DNA from: Xanthobacteraceae bacterium
Lineage (GTDB): Bacteria; Pseudomonadota; Alphaproteobacteria; Rhizobiales; Xanthobacteraceae
NCBI GenBank assembly: GCA_030037185.1
Contig: JASHRR010000169.1
Coordinates: forward strand, 1 to 14,915
Direction of reading: 5' to 3'
DNA: 14,915 nt
Below, piece by piece: positions 1 through 7,748 of the stretch. A program made the position numbers and the translations under genes. Every line of letters begins with the position of its first letter. Positions within the stretch are counted from its first letter, which is position 1. The notes under the pieces are model-generated. The model made no database searches and was not told the origin of the DNA. It was given only the letters and a program-made list of their open reading frames with translations.

Positions 1-106
1 TGATCGGCCGACGGATTGCTTCACTTGCACCCACCTGTCCCCGAACATCTTCGAAGGAGTTGGGCACAATACCAGATCGCCGGGCCGATGCGAGCATTGC
101 TTGCAT
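1..106 (-). CDS. Unidentified partial reading frame at window edge
   Basis: An ATG at 106 opens a frame that stays open to base 1, giving at least 35 residues and continuing outside the window. It starts 4 bases after the argH stop on the same strand; a second in-frame ATG lies at 97. In related genomes argH is followed by a short lipoprotein gene and then lysA, but this frame has no lipobox or hydrophobic start and does not resemble the LysA N-terminus. There is no clear ribosome binding site, and third-position GC looks only moderate. It may be a real gene start, a decayed remnant or chance; I do not recognise it. Confidence 0.2.
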   Translation of the reverse strand, partial: MQAMLASARRSGIVPNSFEDVRGQVGASEAIRRPI

Positions 107-110
107 CAGC

Positions 111-1523
111 TCACAAGTCACTCTGTCTCCTCTGATTTTTGTTTTCACCAAGTCGCGACAACCATTTCCTTGCCTGAGTTCGGACATTTTTCGGGGCGGT
201 GCCGCCAAAGCTCGTACGGCTCGCGACCGAGCGCTCGACCGATAACGCCCGGAGCGCATCCAGAGTGATTCGCGGCTCGATCGCCTGCATCACCGGAAGT
301 GGCAGCCGATCAAGCGTCACCCCTGCCTTCTCGGCCGCCGCCACAATCCGGCCAGTGACATGGTGCGCATCGCGGAACGGCATTTTCAGGTTCTGCACCA
401 GCCAGTCGGCAAGATCGGTCGCGGTCGCATAACCGAGGCCGGCGGCGGCGCGCATGCGGTCGAGGTCGGGCCTCATGTCCCGCACCATTCCGGTCATCGC
501 GGCGAGGCAGAGTGAGAGGGCCGCCAGCGCATCCATGGCGCCTTCCTTGTCCTCCTGCATGTCCTTCTGGTAGGCGAGTGGCAGCCCCTTCATCACCATC
601 AGCAGGGCATCGAACGCGCCGGCGATGCGGCCAGCCTTGGCCCGTACGAGTTCGGCCGCATCCGGATTGCGTTTCTGCGGCATGATCGAGGAGCCGGTGG
701 TGAATTTGTCGGACAGCTTGAGAAAACCGATGAGCGGCGACGTCCACAGCACGATCTCTTCGGCGAAGCGCGAGAGGTGAATCGCGGCAATTGCCGCGCC
801 CGCGAGCGTTTCCAGGACGAAGTCACGATCAGATACCGCGTCGAGCGAATTGGCGGCCGGCCGGTCGAAACCGAGCTTCTTTGCTGTCATCGCCCGGTCG
901 AGCGGGAAGGAGGTGCCGGCCAGCGCCGCCGCGCCGAGCGGACATTCATTGAGGCGCTTGCGGGCATCGCTGAATCGGCCCCTGTCCCGCGCGGCCATTT
1001 CCACATAGGCGAGGAGATGATGACCGAAGCTAACAGGCTGCGCGGTCTGCAGATGCGTAAAGCCCGGCATCACGGTCGCGGCATGCGCCAGCGCCTGTTC
1101 GGCCAGGGCGCGCTGATAGGCCGCAAGGCTTGCGTCGATACCGTCGATGGCATCGCGTATCCACAGGCGGAAATCGGTGGCAACCTGATCGTTGCGCGAG
1201 CGTGCGGTGTGCAGCCGCCCGGCCGCCGGGCCGATCAGCTCGGCAAGGCGCGACTCGACATTCATATGGATGTCTTCGAGCTCGCGCTTGAAATCGAATT
1301 TACCTGTCTCGATCTCTGACAGGATGGTGTCTAGACCGTGCGCGATCCGTTGTGCGTCCTGTGCCGCGATGACGCCTTGTTTCTGGAGCATCTCGGCGTG
1401 CGCGCGGCTTGCAGCGATGTCCTGGCGAAACAGCTTGCGGTCCACCTCGATGGAGGTGTTTATTTCGGCCATAACGGCGTCGGGCTCGTCGCTGAAGCGG
1501 CCGCCCCACATTTTGTTGCTCAT
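111..1523 (-). CDS. argH: Argininosuccinate lyase
   Basis: This enzyme splits argininosuccinate into arginine and fumarate, the last step of cytoplasmic arginine synthesis. The fumarase/aspartase superfamily signature [11 protein letters not shown] is plain at residues 280-290 (numbered from the GTG at 1532) and contains the catalytic serine loop. The conserved FTHLQ segment with the catalytic histidine lies near 158-162, and the HTARSRNDQ substrate-binding stretch at 108-116. The longest frame begins with GTG at 1532 (473 aa). I prefer the ATG at 1523 (470 aa), because family members in this group begin [10 protein letters not shown]; neither start has a strong Shine-Dalgarno sequence. The length is normal for the family. 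It is transcribed away from tlpA, with 38 bp between the two ATGs, so each promoter must sit in the short gap or inside the other gene's 5' end. Confidence 0.97.
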   Translation of the reverse strand: MSNKMWGGRFSDEPDAVMAEINTSIEVDRKLFRQDIAASRAHAEMLQKQGVIAAQDAQRIAHGLDTILSEIETGKFDFKRELEDIHMNVESRLAELIGPAAGRLHTARSRNDQVATDFRLWIRDAIDGIDASLAAYQRALAEQALAHAATVMPGFTHLQTAQPVSFGHHLLAYVEMAARDRGRFSDARKRLNECPLGAAALAGTSFPLDRAMTAKKLGFDRPAANSLDAVSDRDFVLETLAGAAIAAIHLSRFAEEIVLWTSPLIGFLKLSDKFTTGSSIMPQKRNPDAAELVRAKAGRIAGAFDALLMVMKGLPLAYQKDMQEDKEGAMDALAALSLCLAAMTGMVRDMRPDLDRMRAAAGLGYATATDLADWLVQNLKMPFRDAHHVTGRIVAAAEKAGVTLDRLPLPVMQAIEPRITLDALRALSVERSVASRTSFGGTAPKNVRTQARKWLSRLGENKNQRRQSDL

Positions 1524-1561
1524 GACGGACACATCACGTTGGTAAAGAAACGGCTAAGATC

Positions 1562-2251
1562 ATGACGGATCATCCCGAACACACCTCGCCCGGCTCTGCC
1601 GCGCCAGCCGGTGAGGACAGGGTGGCGACCCGGAAACGGTCGCGGGCGTTGGTTGTGGCGATCGTCGGGCTCGGCACCCTTGCGGCGGTATACGGTGTCG
1701 TGGGTGCCGCGCGCAACGTCGGCGAGCCCGCGTGCCGCTCGGCACTCGACCTTGCGCGGCGCATGGAACCACTCGCCCATGGCGAGGTCGCTGCCGTCAA
1801 AGTCGCGGACGAGGCCCGCAAGCTGCCGGACCTGGCGTTCCGCGACGCTTCTGGCCAGCCGAAATCGCTCGCCGACTGGCGCGGCCGCACCGTTCTCCTC
1901 AATCTGTGGGCGACGTGGTGCATCCCGTGCCGCCGGGAAATGCCGGCGCTCGACGCCCTGCAGGACAAGCTCGGCGCGCCGGATTTCGAGGTGGTTGCGG
2001 TCAACATCGATACCCGCAATCTGGACAAGCCGAAAAGCTGGCTACGGGAGGTCGGGGTCGACCACCTCGCGTATTATTCGGACGCCAATGCGAAGGTCTT
2101 CCAGGACCTCAAGGCAATCGGCAAAGCGATCGGCATGCCGACCACGCTGATCGTCGACCCCAATGGATGTGAGCTGGCTTCGCTTGCTGGGCCTGCCGAG
2201 TGGGCGAGCGATGACGGCGTCAAGCTGGTGGGCGCCGCACTCGGGCGTTAG
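1562..2251 (+). CDS. tlpA: TlpA-type membrane-anchored thiol:disulfide reductase
   Basis: This is a thioredoxin-fold protein with a cytoplasmic N-terminus, one membrane anchor (about residues 29-50) and a periplasmic domain. The active site WATWCIPCRREMP places the redox cysteines at 120 and 123, and the cis-proline is in GMPTT near 193. Two further cysteines, 58 and 203, have the same spacing relative to the active site as the second, structural disulfide that I recall for Bradyrhizobium TlpA (Cys10-Cys155 around Cys72/Cys75 in the soluble domain). In Bradyrhizobium, TlpA reduces the copper chaperone and the CuA subunit during cytochrome aa3 oxidase assembly; the same role is inferred here. 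The divergent argH neighbour is a known arrangement in that group. The Shine-Dalgarno sequence before the ATG is weak. Confidence 0.93.
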   Translation: MTDHPEHTSPGSAAPAGEDRVATRKRSRALVVAIVGLGTLAAVYGVVGAARNVGEPACRSALDLARRMEPLAHGEVAAVKVADEARKLPDLAFRDASGQPKSLADWRGRTVLLNLWATWCIPCRREMPALDALQDKLGAPDFEVVAVNIDTRNLDKPKSWLREVGVDHLAYYSDANAKVFQDLKAIGKAIGMPTTLIVDPNGCELASLAGPAEWASDDGVKLVGAALGR

Positions 2252-2787
2252 CCGCTCGTTTCGGCCGATGGAGCCGATACCGCGAAAAGCCATTCGGCCA
2301 ATGTAAGCATGCTGTGGAGGCGACCCGCACCGTCGGAAAGTCGTCAAGAAAATCCGCCGAGCGGTCCGCCTTCAATGTAATTGATGACGATGAGCGCCTG
2401 CACCGGAACGGCCAACAAACACCGAGACCTCCGAGCAGGCGCTTCCCTCATGGAACAGCCCCTTTAAACCAAACGATCTTTACCGCCGCCGAGATGCCGA
2501 CCGCCAAGTGCGCCCCTCAATTCGTTGCGTCAATTTTCCCGTTGCGGCCATTTGCGAGTGCAGGCCATGAGAACCGCGGGAGCCAAACGGGCAAGACCAG
2601 AGTTGGGCCCCCATCGCCTGTTCGGGGTCACTGCGCGGCGCGCGGGTTCGAGACCCATGATCTGCTTGCGGCGAGCGCCGGAACTCAGACCGGAAGGTGG
2701 TGGAAAAGCCTGCATCGTCAGGGGCACCAGCGTTAGATACAGCAACACGAGCTTCGACCGGGAGAAGGCGAAGCAAGGCAAAACACC
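2252..2787. other. 536-bp gap with no convincing gene
   Basis: This interval separates tlpA from the PfkB kinase. Open frames exist on both strands (for example 2314-2736 on plus, and frames of up to about 100-165 codons on minus that run into neighbouring genes). Their translations are rich in Arg, Ser and Pro, lack recognisable motifs and look like GC-driven noise. GGCCGA near 2265 can pair weakly with TTCGGCC near 2292, but there is no T-tract, so I do not call a terminator for tlpA. GGGTTCGAGACCC near 2645 resembles a tRNA T-arm without the rest of a tRNA. A promoter for the kinase is expected here, but I cannot point to it. Confidence 0.5.
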
Positions 2788-3681
2788 GTGCAAGCACTCT
2801 TCATCGGCCAGACCTACATTGATGTTACGTTCCTGACCGACCGTCTGCCGACCGGCGACGAGAAACACGTGGCCTCGTCCTATGCGGTGTCTTTCGGTGG
2901 CAACGCCGTGACGGCGGCATTCTGCTGTGCCAAGCTTTCGATTGTTCCGGACCTCATCGCCTCTCTGGCGGATGACTGGCTCGGCCGCATGTTTCTCGAC
3001 ATGGCGGCGAAGTACGAGATTCCGATCCATCCACGCAAGGTCGCCTCGTCTTCATTGTCGTTCATCATGCCGAAAGACGGCAGACGGGCGATCGTACGTT
3101 GCCGCGACAGTGGCTACCTCAATCCATTTCCTGCGCTGGACCTCACCGGCTGCCGCGTGCTTCACGTCGATGGTCATCAGCCCGATGCGGCAATTCATTA
3201 CGCCAAACAGTGTCGGGCGGCGGGAATCCTGACATCGCTCGATGGTGGCGGACTGCGGTCGAACACCCATGAGCTGCTGGCCTTCATCGACGTAGCCATA
3301 GTGGCCGAGCGGCTGTGCGAGCAGATGCGGTTCACCCCTGCGGAGATGCTTGAGTACCTTAAAGCGCGCGGCTGTCGCATCGGCGGTGTCACGTCGGGCG
3401 AACGGGGCCTGCTCTGGTATGATGAGAACGGCATCGTTCGCCTGATGGCCGCGCTCCCTGTGCCGCAGCATCAGATCTTGGACACCAGCGGCGCCGGAGA
3501 CGTCTTTCACGGGGCCTATGTGTACTCCTACTTGTCCAAACCAGACCAGACTTGGGACCAACACCTGCGGTTCGCGCGGGCCGCCGCCGCGCATAAGATC
3601 CAGTATCTCGGCAATGAGTCGGGTCTGCCCACCTGTGCCGACATCGAGGCGATACGGCAGAAATTTGGCGAGCCGCCGTAG
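2788..3681 (+). CDS. PfkB-family (ribokinase-like) carbohydrate kinase
   Basis: This ribokinase-superfamily enzyme transfers phosphate from ATP to a sugar or nucleoside-like alcohol. The N-terminal glycine motif SFGGNAVTAA lies at residues 35-44 and the second signature LDTSGAGDVFHGAY at 231-244; Asp238 is the expected catalytic base and GAGD forms the anion hole. VTSGERG at 201-207 matches the conserved strand before the ATP site. The length (297 aa) is typical. Translation starts with GTG at 2788, preceded by AAGG about 10 bases upstream. It has no neighbour in the same pathway, so the substrate cannot be inferred; superfamily specificity is notoriously hard to assign. It is followed after 67 bases by a strong palindrome. 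Confidence 0.88.
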   Translation: MQALFIGQTYIDVTFLTDRLPTGDEKHVASSYAVSFGGNAVTAAFCCAKLSIVPDLIASLADDWLGRMFLDMAAKYEIPIHPRKVASSSLSFIMPKDGRRAIVRCRDSGYLNPFPALDLTGCRVLHVDGHQPDAAIHYAKQCRAAGILTSLDGGGLRSNTHELLAFIDVAIVAERLCEQMRFTPAEMLEYLKARGCRIGGVTSGERGLLWYDENGIVRLMAALPVPQHQILDTSGAGDVFHGAYVYSYLSKPDQTWDQHLRFARAAAAHKIQYLGNESGLPTCADIEAIRQKFGEPP

Positions 3682-3748
3682 CCGGCGCAATCGCCCGCGC
3701 CCATGGCGAGGCGGCGTCTGCGCGGCGCCCTCCTGTAGCGCGCAGCAT

Positions 3749-3774
3749 CCCCGCCTCGCACAAGCGAGGTGGGG
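3749..3774. repeat. Strong GC-rich palindrome, possible terminator or repeat
   Basis: The arms CCCCGCCTCGC and GCGAGGTGGGG pair over 11 positions (one G-T wobble) around an ACAA loop. The hairpin is 67 bases after the kinase stop, where a terminator would be expected. On the plus strand it is followed by AAAA rather than a T-tract, and on the minus strand the T-run lies before the stem, so it is not a standard intrinsic terminator. It could instead be an mRNA-stabilising stem or a dispersed palindromic repeat of the kind common in Hyphomicrobiales. Confidence 0.6.
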
Positions 3775-3855
3775 AAAAGCTAGCGGCTGTCGCCAGAACC
3801 GCCCGCCATAATCGTCGCCGCCTGACCGGTCGTCACCAAAAATCGGCGATAATTC

Positions 3856-4017
3856 TTATCGAATAGCGGTCCTTCCCGCTTGGGGGTTGGGCCGCGCATC
3901 CTTGCGGCGGCGCAGCTCCTCGATTACCTCGTCGGCTGTGCGGGCCATTGGGGCGATCATGCCGGCGGAACGAGAATTGGACTGCGTCCAGCCGGCCTGT
4001 TTCGGGGACGAGATCAC
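3856..4017 (-). CDS. Possible small protein, about 53 aa, unknown
   Basis: A minus-strand frame ends with TAA at 3856-3858. It can start at GTG 4017 (53 aa), ATG 3960 (34 aa) or ATG 3948 (30 aa). The last part reads MARTADEVIEELRRRKD, a plausible charged amphipathic helix, and its codons end mostly in G or C. This looks more protein-like than other shadow frames nearby. I see no clear Shine-Dalgarno sequence and recognise no family. It would be divergent from coaBC. It may be the tail of a decayed gene, because the frame is open back to 4047. Confidence 0.2.
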   Translation of the reverse strand: MISSPKQAGWTQSNSRSAGMIAPMARTADEVIEELRRRKDARPNPQAGRTAIR

Positions 4018-4025
4018 GACGTAAG

Positions 4026-4054
4026 TTGCTGTCGTTACTGCTGAATGCTAAAAT
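4026..4054 (+). promoter_or_regulatory. Sigma70-like promoter for coaBC-dut
   Basis: TTGCTG at 4026-4031 and TAAAAT at 4049-4054 are separated by exactly 17 bases and match the -35 and -10 consensus well for such a GC-rich genome. Transcription would begin near 4061, leaving a leader of about 13 bases before the coaBC ATG at 4074. It lies in a locally AT-rich stretch. Confidence 0.55.
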
Positions 4055-4073
4055 TATTTGACGCCGGGACAAA

Positions 4074-5314
4074 ATGAGCACCACCGACGGACCCCATCTT
4101 CCGGGCGAGCGCATCCTCCTCATCATCGGCGGTGGGATTGCAGCTTACAAGTCGCTCGATCTGATCCGTCGGCTGAGGGAGCGTGGGGCGGATGTGCGGG
4201 TCGTGATGACGCAAGCCGCGCAGGAATTCGTCAGTCCGCTCTCGGCCGGCGCTATTTCGGGGGGGCGCGTTTATGTGGATCTGTTCGATTGGCGCACCGA
4301 ATTCGACATCGGCCATATTCGGCTCGCCCGCGACACCGATCTGGTCGTCGTCGCGCCCGCCACCGCCGATCTGATGGCCAAGATGGCGGGCGGCCATGCG
4401 GATGACGTCGCCTCGACCGTTCTGCTTGCGACCGACAAACCAGTGATCATCGCGCCCGCCATGAATCCACATATGTGGGGCCATGCGGCGACCCGGCGCA
4501 ATCTTGCGCAACTCATTGCCGACGGTGTCGCGGTCGTCGGCCCCAACGCCGGCGAGATGGCGGAGCAGGGTGAAGCAGGCATCGGCCGCATGGCGGAACC
4601 GCTGGAAATCGTTGCTGCCGTCGAGGCCCGCCTGATTGCCCGGCACAAGACCACAGGAGCGTTGTCCGGGCGACGCGTGCTCGTCACGGCCGGGCCGACG
4701 CATGAGGCGATCGATCCGGTGCGTTACATTGCCAATCGGTCGTCTGGGAAGCAGGGTTTTGCCATTGCACGCGCCGCGGCCGCGTCGGGCGCGGAGGTGA
4801 CGCTGGTGACGGGTCCGGTGTCGCTTGCCGATCCGCCTGGCGTCACCCTCATCAAAGTCGAAAGCGCGCGCGAGATGCTTGCCGAAGTGGAACGGACGCT
4901 GCCGGTCGATGTCGCGGTGTTTGCCGCAGCGGTGGCTGACTGGAGGATAGCCGGGCCGAGTCATCAGAAGCTGAAAAAGGGCGCAAGCGGGACGCCAAAG
5001 CTCAACCTCATCGAAAACCCCGATATCCTGGCGACAGTGGCGCATCGCAAACTGATGCGCCCGCCTCTTGTCATCGGCTTTGCGGCCGAGACCGAAGACA
5101 TCATCGAGAACGCCCGCGCCAAGCTCAACCGCAAAGGCTGCGACTGGATCGTGGCCAACGACGTTTCGCCTGCCACCGGCATCATGGGCGGGGATCGCAA
5201 CAGCGTGCATCTGGTCACCCGCGATAGCGTCGAATCCTGGCCCGAGGACGACAAGCAAACCGTCGCCGGCAATCTCGTCGCGCGCATTGCCGTTGCGCTT
5301 GGGGCCGCCGCAAA

Positions 5315-5318
<4 letters not shown>
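4074..5318 (+). CDS. coaBC: Bifunctional phosphopantothenoylcysteine decarboxylase / phosphopantothenate-cysteine ligase
   Basis: CoaBC makes 4'-phosphopantetheine for coenzyme A: the CoaB half joins 4'-phosphopantothenate to cysteine using CTP, and the FMN-dependent CoaC half decarboxylates the product. CoaC covers about residues 12-185: the flavin-binding start GGGIAAYKS, the catalytic His81 in IGHIRLAR, and the PAMN motif at 128-131. CoaB follows: [26 protein letters not shown] with the acyl-CMP-contacting Asn221, AAAVADW at 284-290 and the lysine-rich KLKK near 299-302. The length (414 aa) is normal. The flap that usually reads ACGxxGxGRM is here [12 protein letters not shown], so the usual catalytic cysteine is absent (see findings). 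The stop overlaps the dut ATG by 4 bases. Confidence 0.96.
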
Positions 5319-5773
<455 letters not shown>

Positions 5774-5782
5774 CGTTCGCGC

Positions 5783-6754
5783 TCACTCGTCCTTGATGCC
5801 GGAAAGCATCGCCACCTCGTCCCATTTGTGTTGCTCGGCAACCAGGAAGGCGGCGAACTCCTCGACCGTGGCCGGACGGATGAAAGAGCCCAGATTCTCC
5901 AAAATCGTGCGGGTTTCCGGCTGCGCAAGCACGCGATTGACCGCGCCATTGAGCCTGGCAACGATTGCCGGCGGCGTGCTGGCTGGAGCCATAACTCCGG
6001 TGAAGGTGCTGACGACAAAATCCGGCACCCCCTCCTCCATGAAGGTAGGAATATCGGGGGCTTTTGGATCGCGCGTCGCGCTCGCGATCGCAAGCGGACG
6101 AATTCTGCCTTCTCGCGCCAATGGAACGACGCCGGAGACTTCGGTGAAATTCATCTGCACTTGACCGGACAAAAGGCCTGCGATGACCTCGGGCGCGCCC
6201 TTGTACGGCACGTGCTGTATGTCAATGCCGGTTCTCAGTTTGAGCAATTCGCCGGCGACATGGGTTAGGTTTCCGAATCCGACCGAGCCGTAGTTCAGCA
6301 CGCCCGGATGGGCTTTGGCGTAGGCGATGAATGCCGGCAAGGTTTCGGCCGGACCTGTCGGATTCACCACCATCACTTCATAGCCCTGGGCGAGCCTTGC
6401 GACCGGTGCAAGTCGCTTGAGCACCTCGAAATCGCGGATGTGAGAGACTGCCGGGAACACCACGAACGTACTGGTGTTTCCGAACAGCAGGGTGTAGCCG
6501 TCAGGCTCGGCGGCTGCGACCGCTCTGTTGGCAATCATGCCGGAGGCGCCGGGGCGGTTCTCGATGATGATCGGGCAACCCAGCATTTCGCCGAGACGCT
6601 TCGCAACGATTCGACTGACCACATCGGTCGGGCCGCCAGCCGTGTAAGGCACAATCGCCTTGATTGCCCGGTTTGGGTAGGTCTGGGCTGCTCCGGTGCT
6701 TGCAGTGGCGATAACAATTGCCGCCGCAACAGGCGCAATGCTCCACTTTGTCAT
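5783..6754 (-). CDS. Tripartite tricarboxylate transporter (TTT) substrate-binding protein, Bug family
   Basis: This is a periplasmic solute receptor of the Bug/TctC family, whose members bind small carboxylates (and sometimes other compounds) and deliver them to a TctA/TctB membrane pair. From the preferred ATG at 6754 the product has 323 residues with a signal peptide of about 24 residues, cleaved near GAAQ/TYP. The start of the mature domain, YPNRAIKAIVPYTAGGPTDVVSR, and the following ENRPGASG and DGYTLL segments are the family hallmark; HVPYKG and PDIPTF occur later. A GTG at 6766 would add four residues, but the AAGGTGGGG ribosome binding site fits the ATG better. No tctA or tctB is nearby, so it is an orphan receptor. 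It sits 76 bp downstream of accD, the usual place of folC. Its ligand is unknown. Confidence 0.93.
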   Translation of the reverse strand: MTKWSIAPVAAAIVIATASTGAAQTYPNRAIKAIVPYTAGGPTDVVSRIVAKRLGEMLGCPIIIENRPGASGMIANRAVAAAEPDGYTLLFGNTSTFVVFPAVSHIRDFEVLKRLAPVARLAQGYEVMVVNPTGPAETLPAFIAYAKAHPGVLNYGSVGFGNLTHVAGELLKLRTGIDIQHVPYKGAPEVIAGLLSGQVQMNFTEVSGVVPLAREGRIRPLAIASATRDPKAPDIPTFMEEGVPDFVVSTFTGVMAPASTPPAIVARLNGAVNRVLAQPETRTILENLGSFIRPATVEEFAAFLVAEQHKWDEVAMLSGIKDE

Positions 6755-6780
6755 GACCGGCCCCACCTTCGATGGACCTG

Positions 6781-6825
6781 CCCCTCTCCGTCCCTCCCCC
6801 GCCTGCGGGCAAGGGTAGGCAGGGG
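6781..6825. repeat. GC-rich imperfect palindrome A
   Basis: CCCCT at 6781-6785 pairs with AGGGG at 6821-6825, and inner CCCT, GCC and GGC segments can pair around a TGC loop. Translated, such elements give strings like PPPPAGKGR, typical of dispersed palindromic repeats in rhizobial genomes. It occupies most of the 76-bp space between accD and the TTT receptor gene. Pairing is imperfect and there is no T-tract. Confidence 0.45.
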
Positions 6826-6830
6826 ACGCC

Positions 6831-7748
6831 TCACGGTGTCGACACCTTGTCGCCGGGCTCGAGTGTCGCCGGCGAGTCGACCGATTCGACTGCAGCTGCT
6901 GCCGGCGCCTTCGTCAGGATGCGACAAAGCCGCGCTATGGTAGCACGCAATTGATGGCGATGCACGACCATGTCCACCATTCCGTGCTCCTTGAGATACT
7001 CCGCCTTCTGGAATCCTTCGGGTAGCTTTTCCCGGATCGTCTGCTCGATCACCCGCGGCCCGGCGAAACCGACGAGGGCGCCCGGTTCAGCGATATGAAT
7101 GTCACCCAGCATGGCATAAGAAGCCGTGACGCCGCCGGTGGTCGGATTGGTGAGCACCACGATATAGGGTTTGCGCGCCGCTCGCAGGTTCTGCACCGCG
7201 ATGGTGGTGCGGGGCATCTGCATGAGCGACAGAATGCCCTCCTGCATACGCGCGCCGCCGGATGCCGCAAACAAGATGAACGGGGTCGTCCTTTGCGCCG
7301 CCGTTTGCAGTCCCTTGATGATGGCCTCGCCGGCCGCCATGCCGAGAGAGCCGCCCATGAAGTCGAAATCCTGCACCGCGATAACGACCGGAAGGCCATC
7401 GAGCTTGCCGAGCCCGAGCTTGACCGCGTCCTTCAGGCCCGTCTTGGCGCGCGCATCCCGCAGCCGGTCGGCGTAGCGACGCTCGTCGCGGAATTTCAGC
7501 GGATCGGACGGGACCTCGGGTATGGCGATGTCGATCCAGGTCTCGCCGTCGAAGACCGATTTGAGCCGCGCCGTCGCCCCCATGCGCATATGATAATTAG
7601 AGACCGGGATGACGAATTGGTTTGCCTCGACATCCTTGTAGAACACGAGCTGCCCGGTATCGGGGCATTTGATCCACAGATTTTCCGGCACGTCGCGGCG
7701 CAGAAAGCCGCGGATCTTCGGTCGGACGACGTTGGATATCCAGTTCAC
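6831..7748 (-). CDS. accD: Acetyl-CoA carboxylase carboxyltransferase subunit beta
   Basis: AccD is the beta half of the carboxyltransferase that moves CO2 from biotin carboxyl carrier protein to acetyl-CoA, forming malonyl-CoA for fatty acid synthesis. The start is GTG at 7748 (305 aa, [13 protein letters not shown]...), the known beginning for this group; longer frames run back through trpA and are not real. The carboxyltransferase core is clear: [40 protein letters not shown] and [21 protein letters not shown]. The N-terminal zinc ribbon keeps only one of four cysteines (Cys28). GTG overlaps the trpA stop as GTGA, implying coupling to the trp genes. folC, its usual downstream neighbour, is absent. 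Confidence 0.96.
   Translation of the reverse strand: MNWISNVVRPKIRGFLRRDVPENLWIKCPDTGQLVFYKDVEANQFVIPVSNYHMRMGATARLKSVFDGETWIDIAIPEVPSDPLKFRDERRYADRLRDARAKTGLKDAVKLGLGKLDGLPVVIAVQDFDFMGGSLGMAAGEAIIKGLQTAAQRTTPFILFAASGGARMQEGILSLMQMPRTTIAVQNLRAARKPYIVVLTNPTTGGVTASYAMLGDIHIAEPGALVGFAGPRVIEQTIREKLPEGFQKAEYLKEHGMVDMVVHRHQLRATIARLCRILTKAPAAAAVESVDSPATLEPGDKVSTP

Larger units (their letters stand above)
3682..4073. other. 392-bp gap: palindrome, small antisense frame, coaBC promoter
   Basis: This interval lies between the kinase and coaBC. It contains a near-perfect 11-bp stem at 3749-3774, a possible small minus-strand frame (3856-4017) and a good promoter immediately before coaBC (4026-4054), each listed separately. 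The remaining sequence shows no recognisable coding or RNA feature. In many relatives ubiB precedes coaBC, but nothing here resembles it. Confidence 0.5.

Noticed and set aside
2640..2660. tRNA T-arm-like GGGTTCGAGACCC
   Set aside because: Only three good pairs in the stem, and no matching acceptor, D or anticodon arms upstream.
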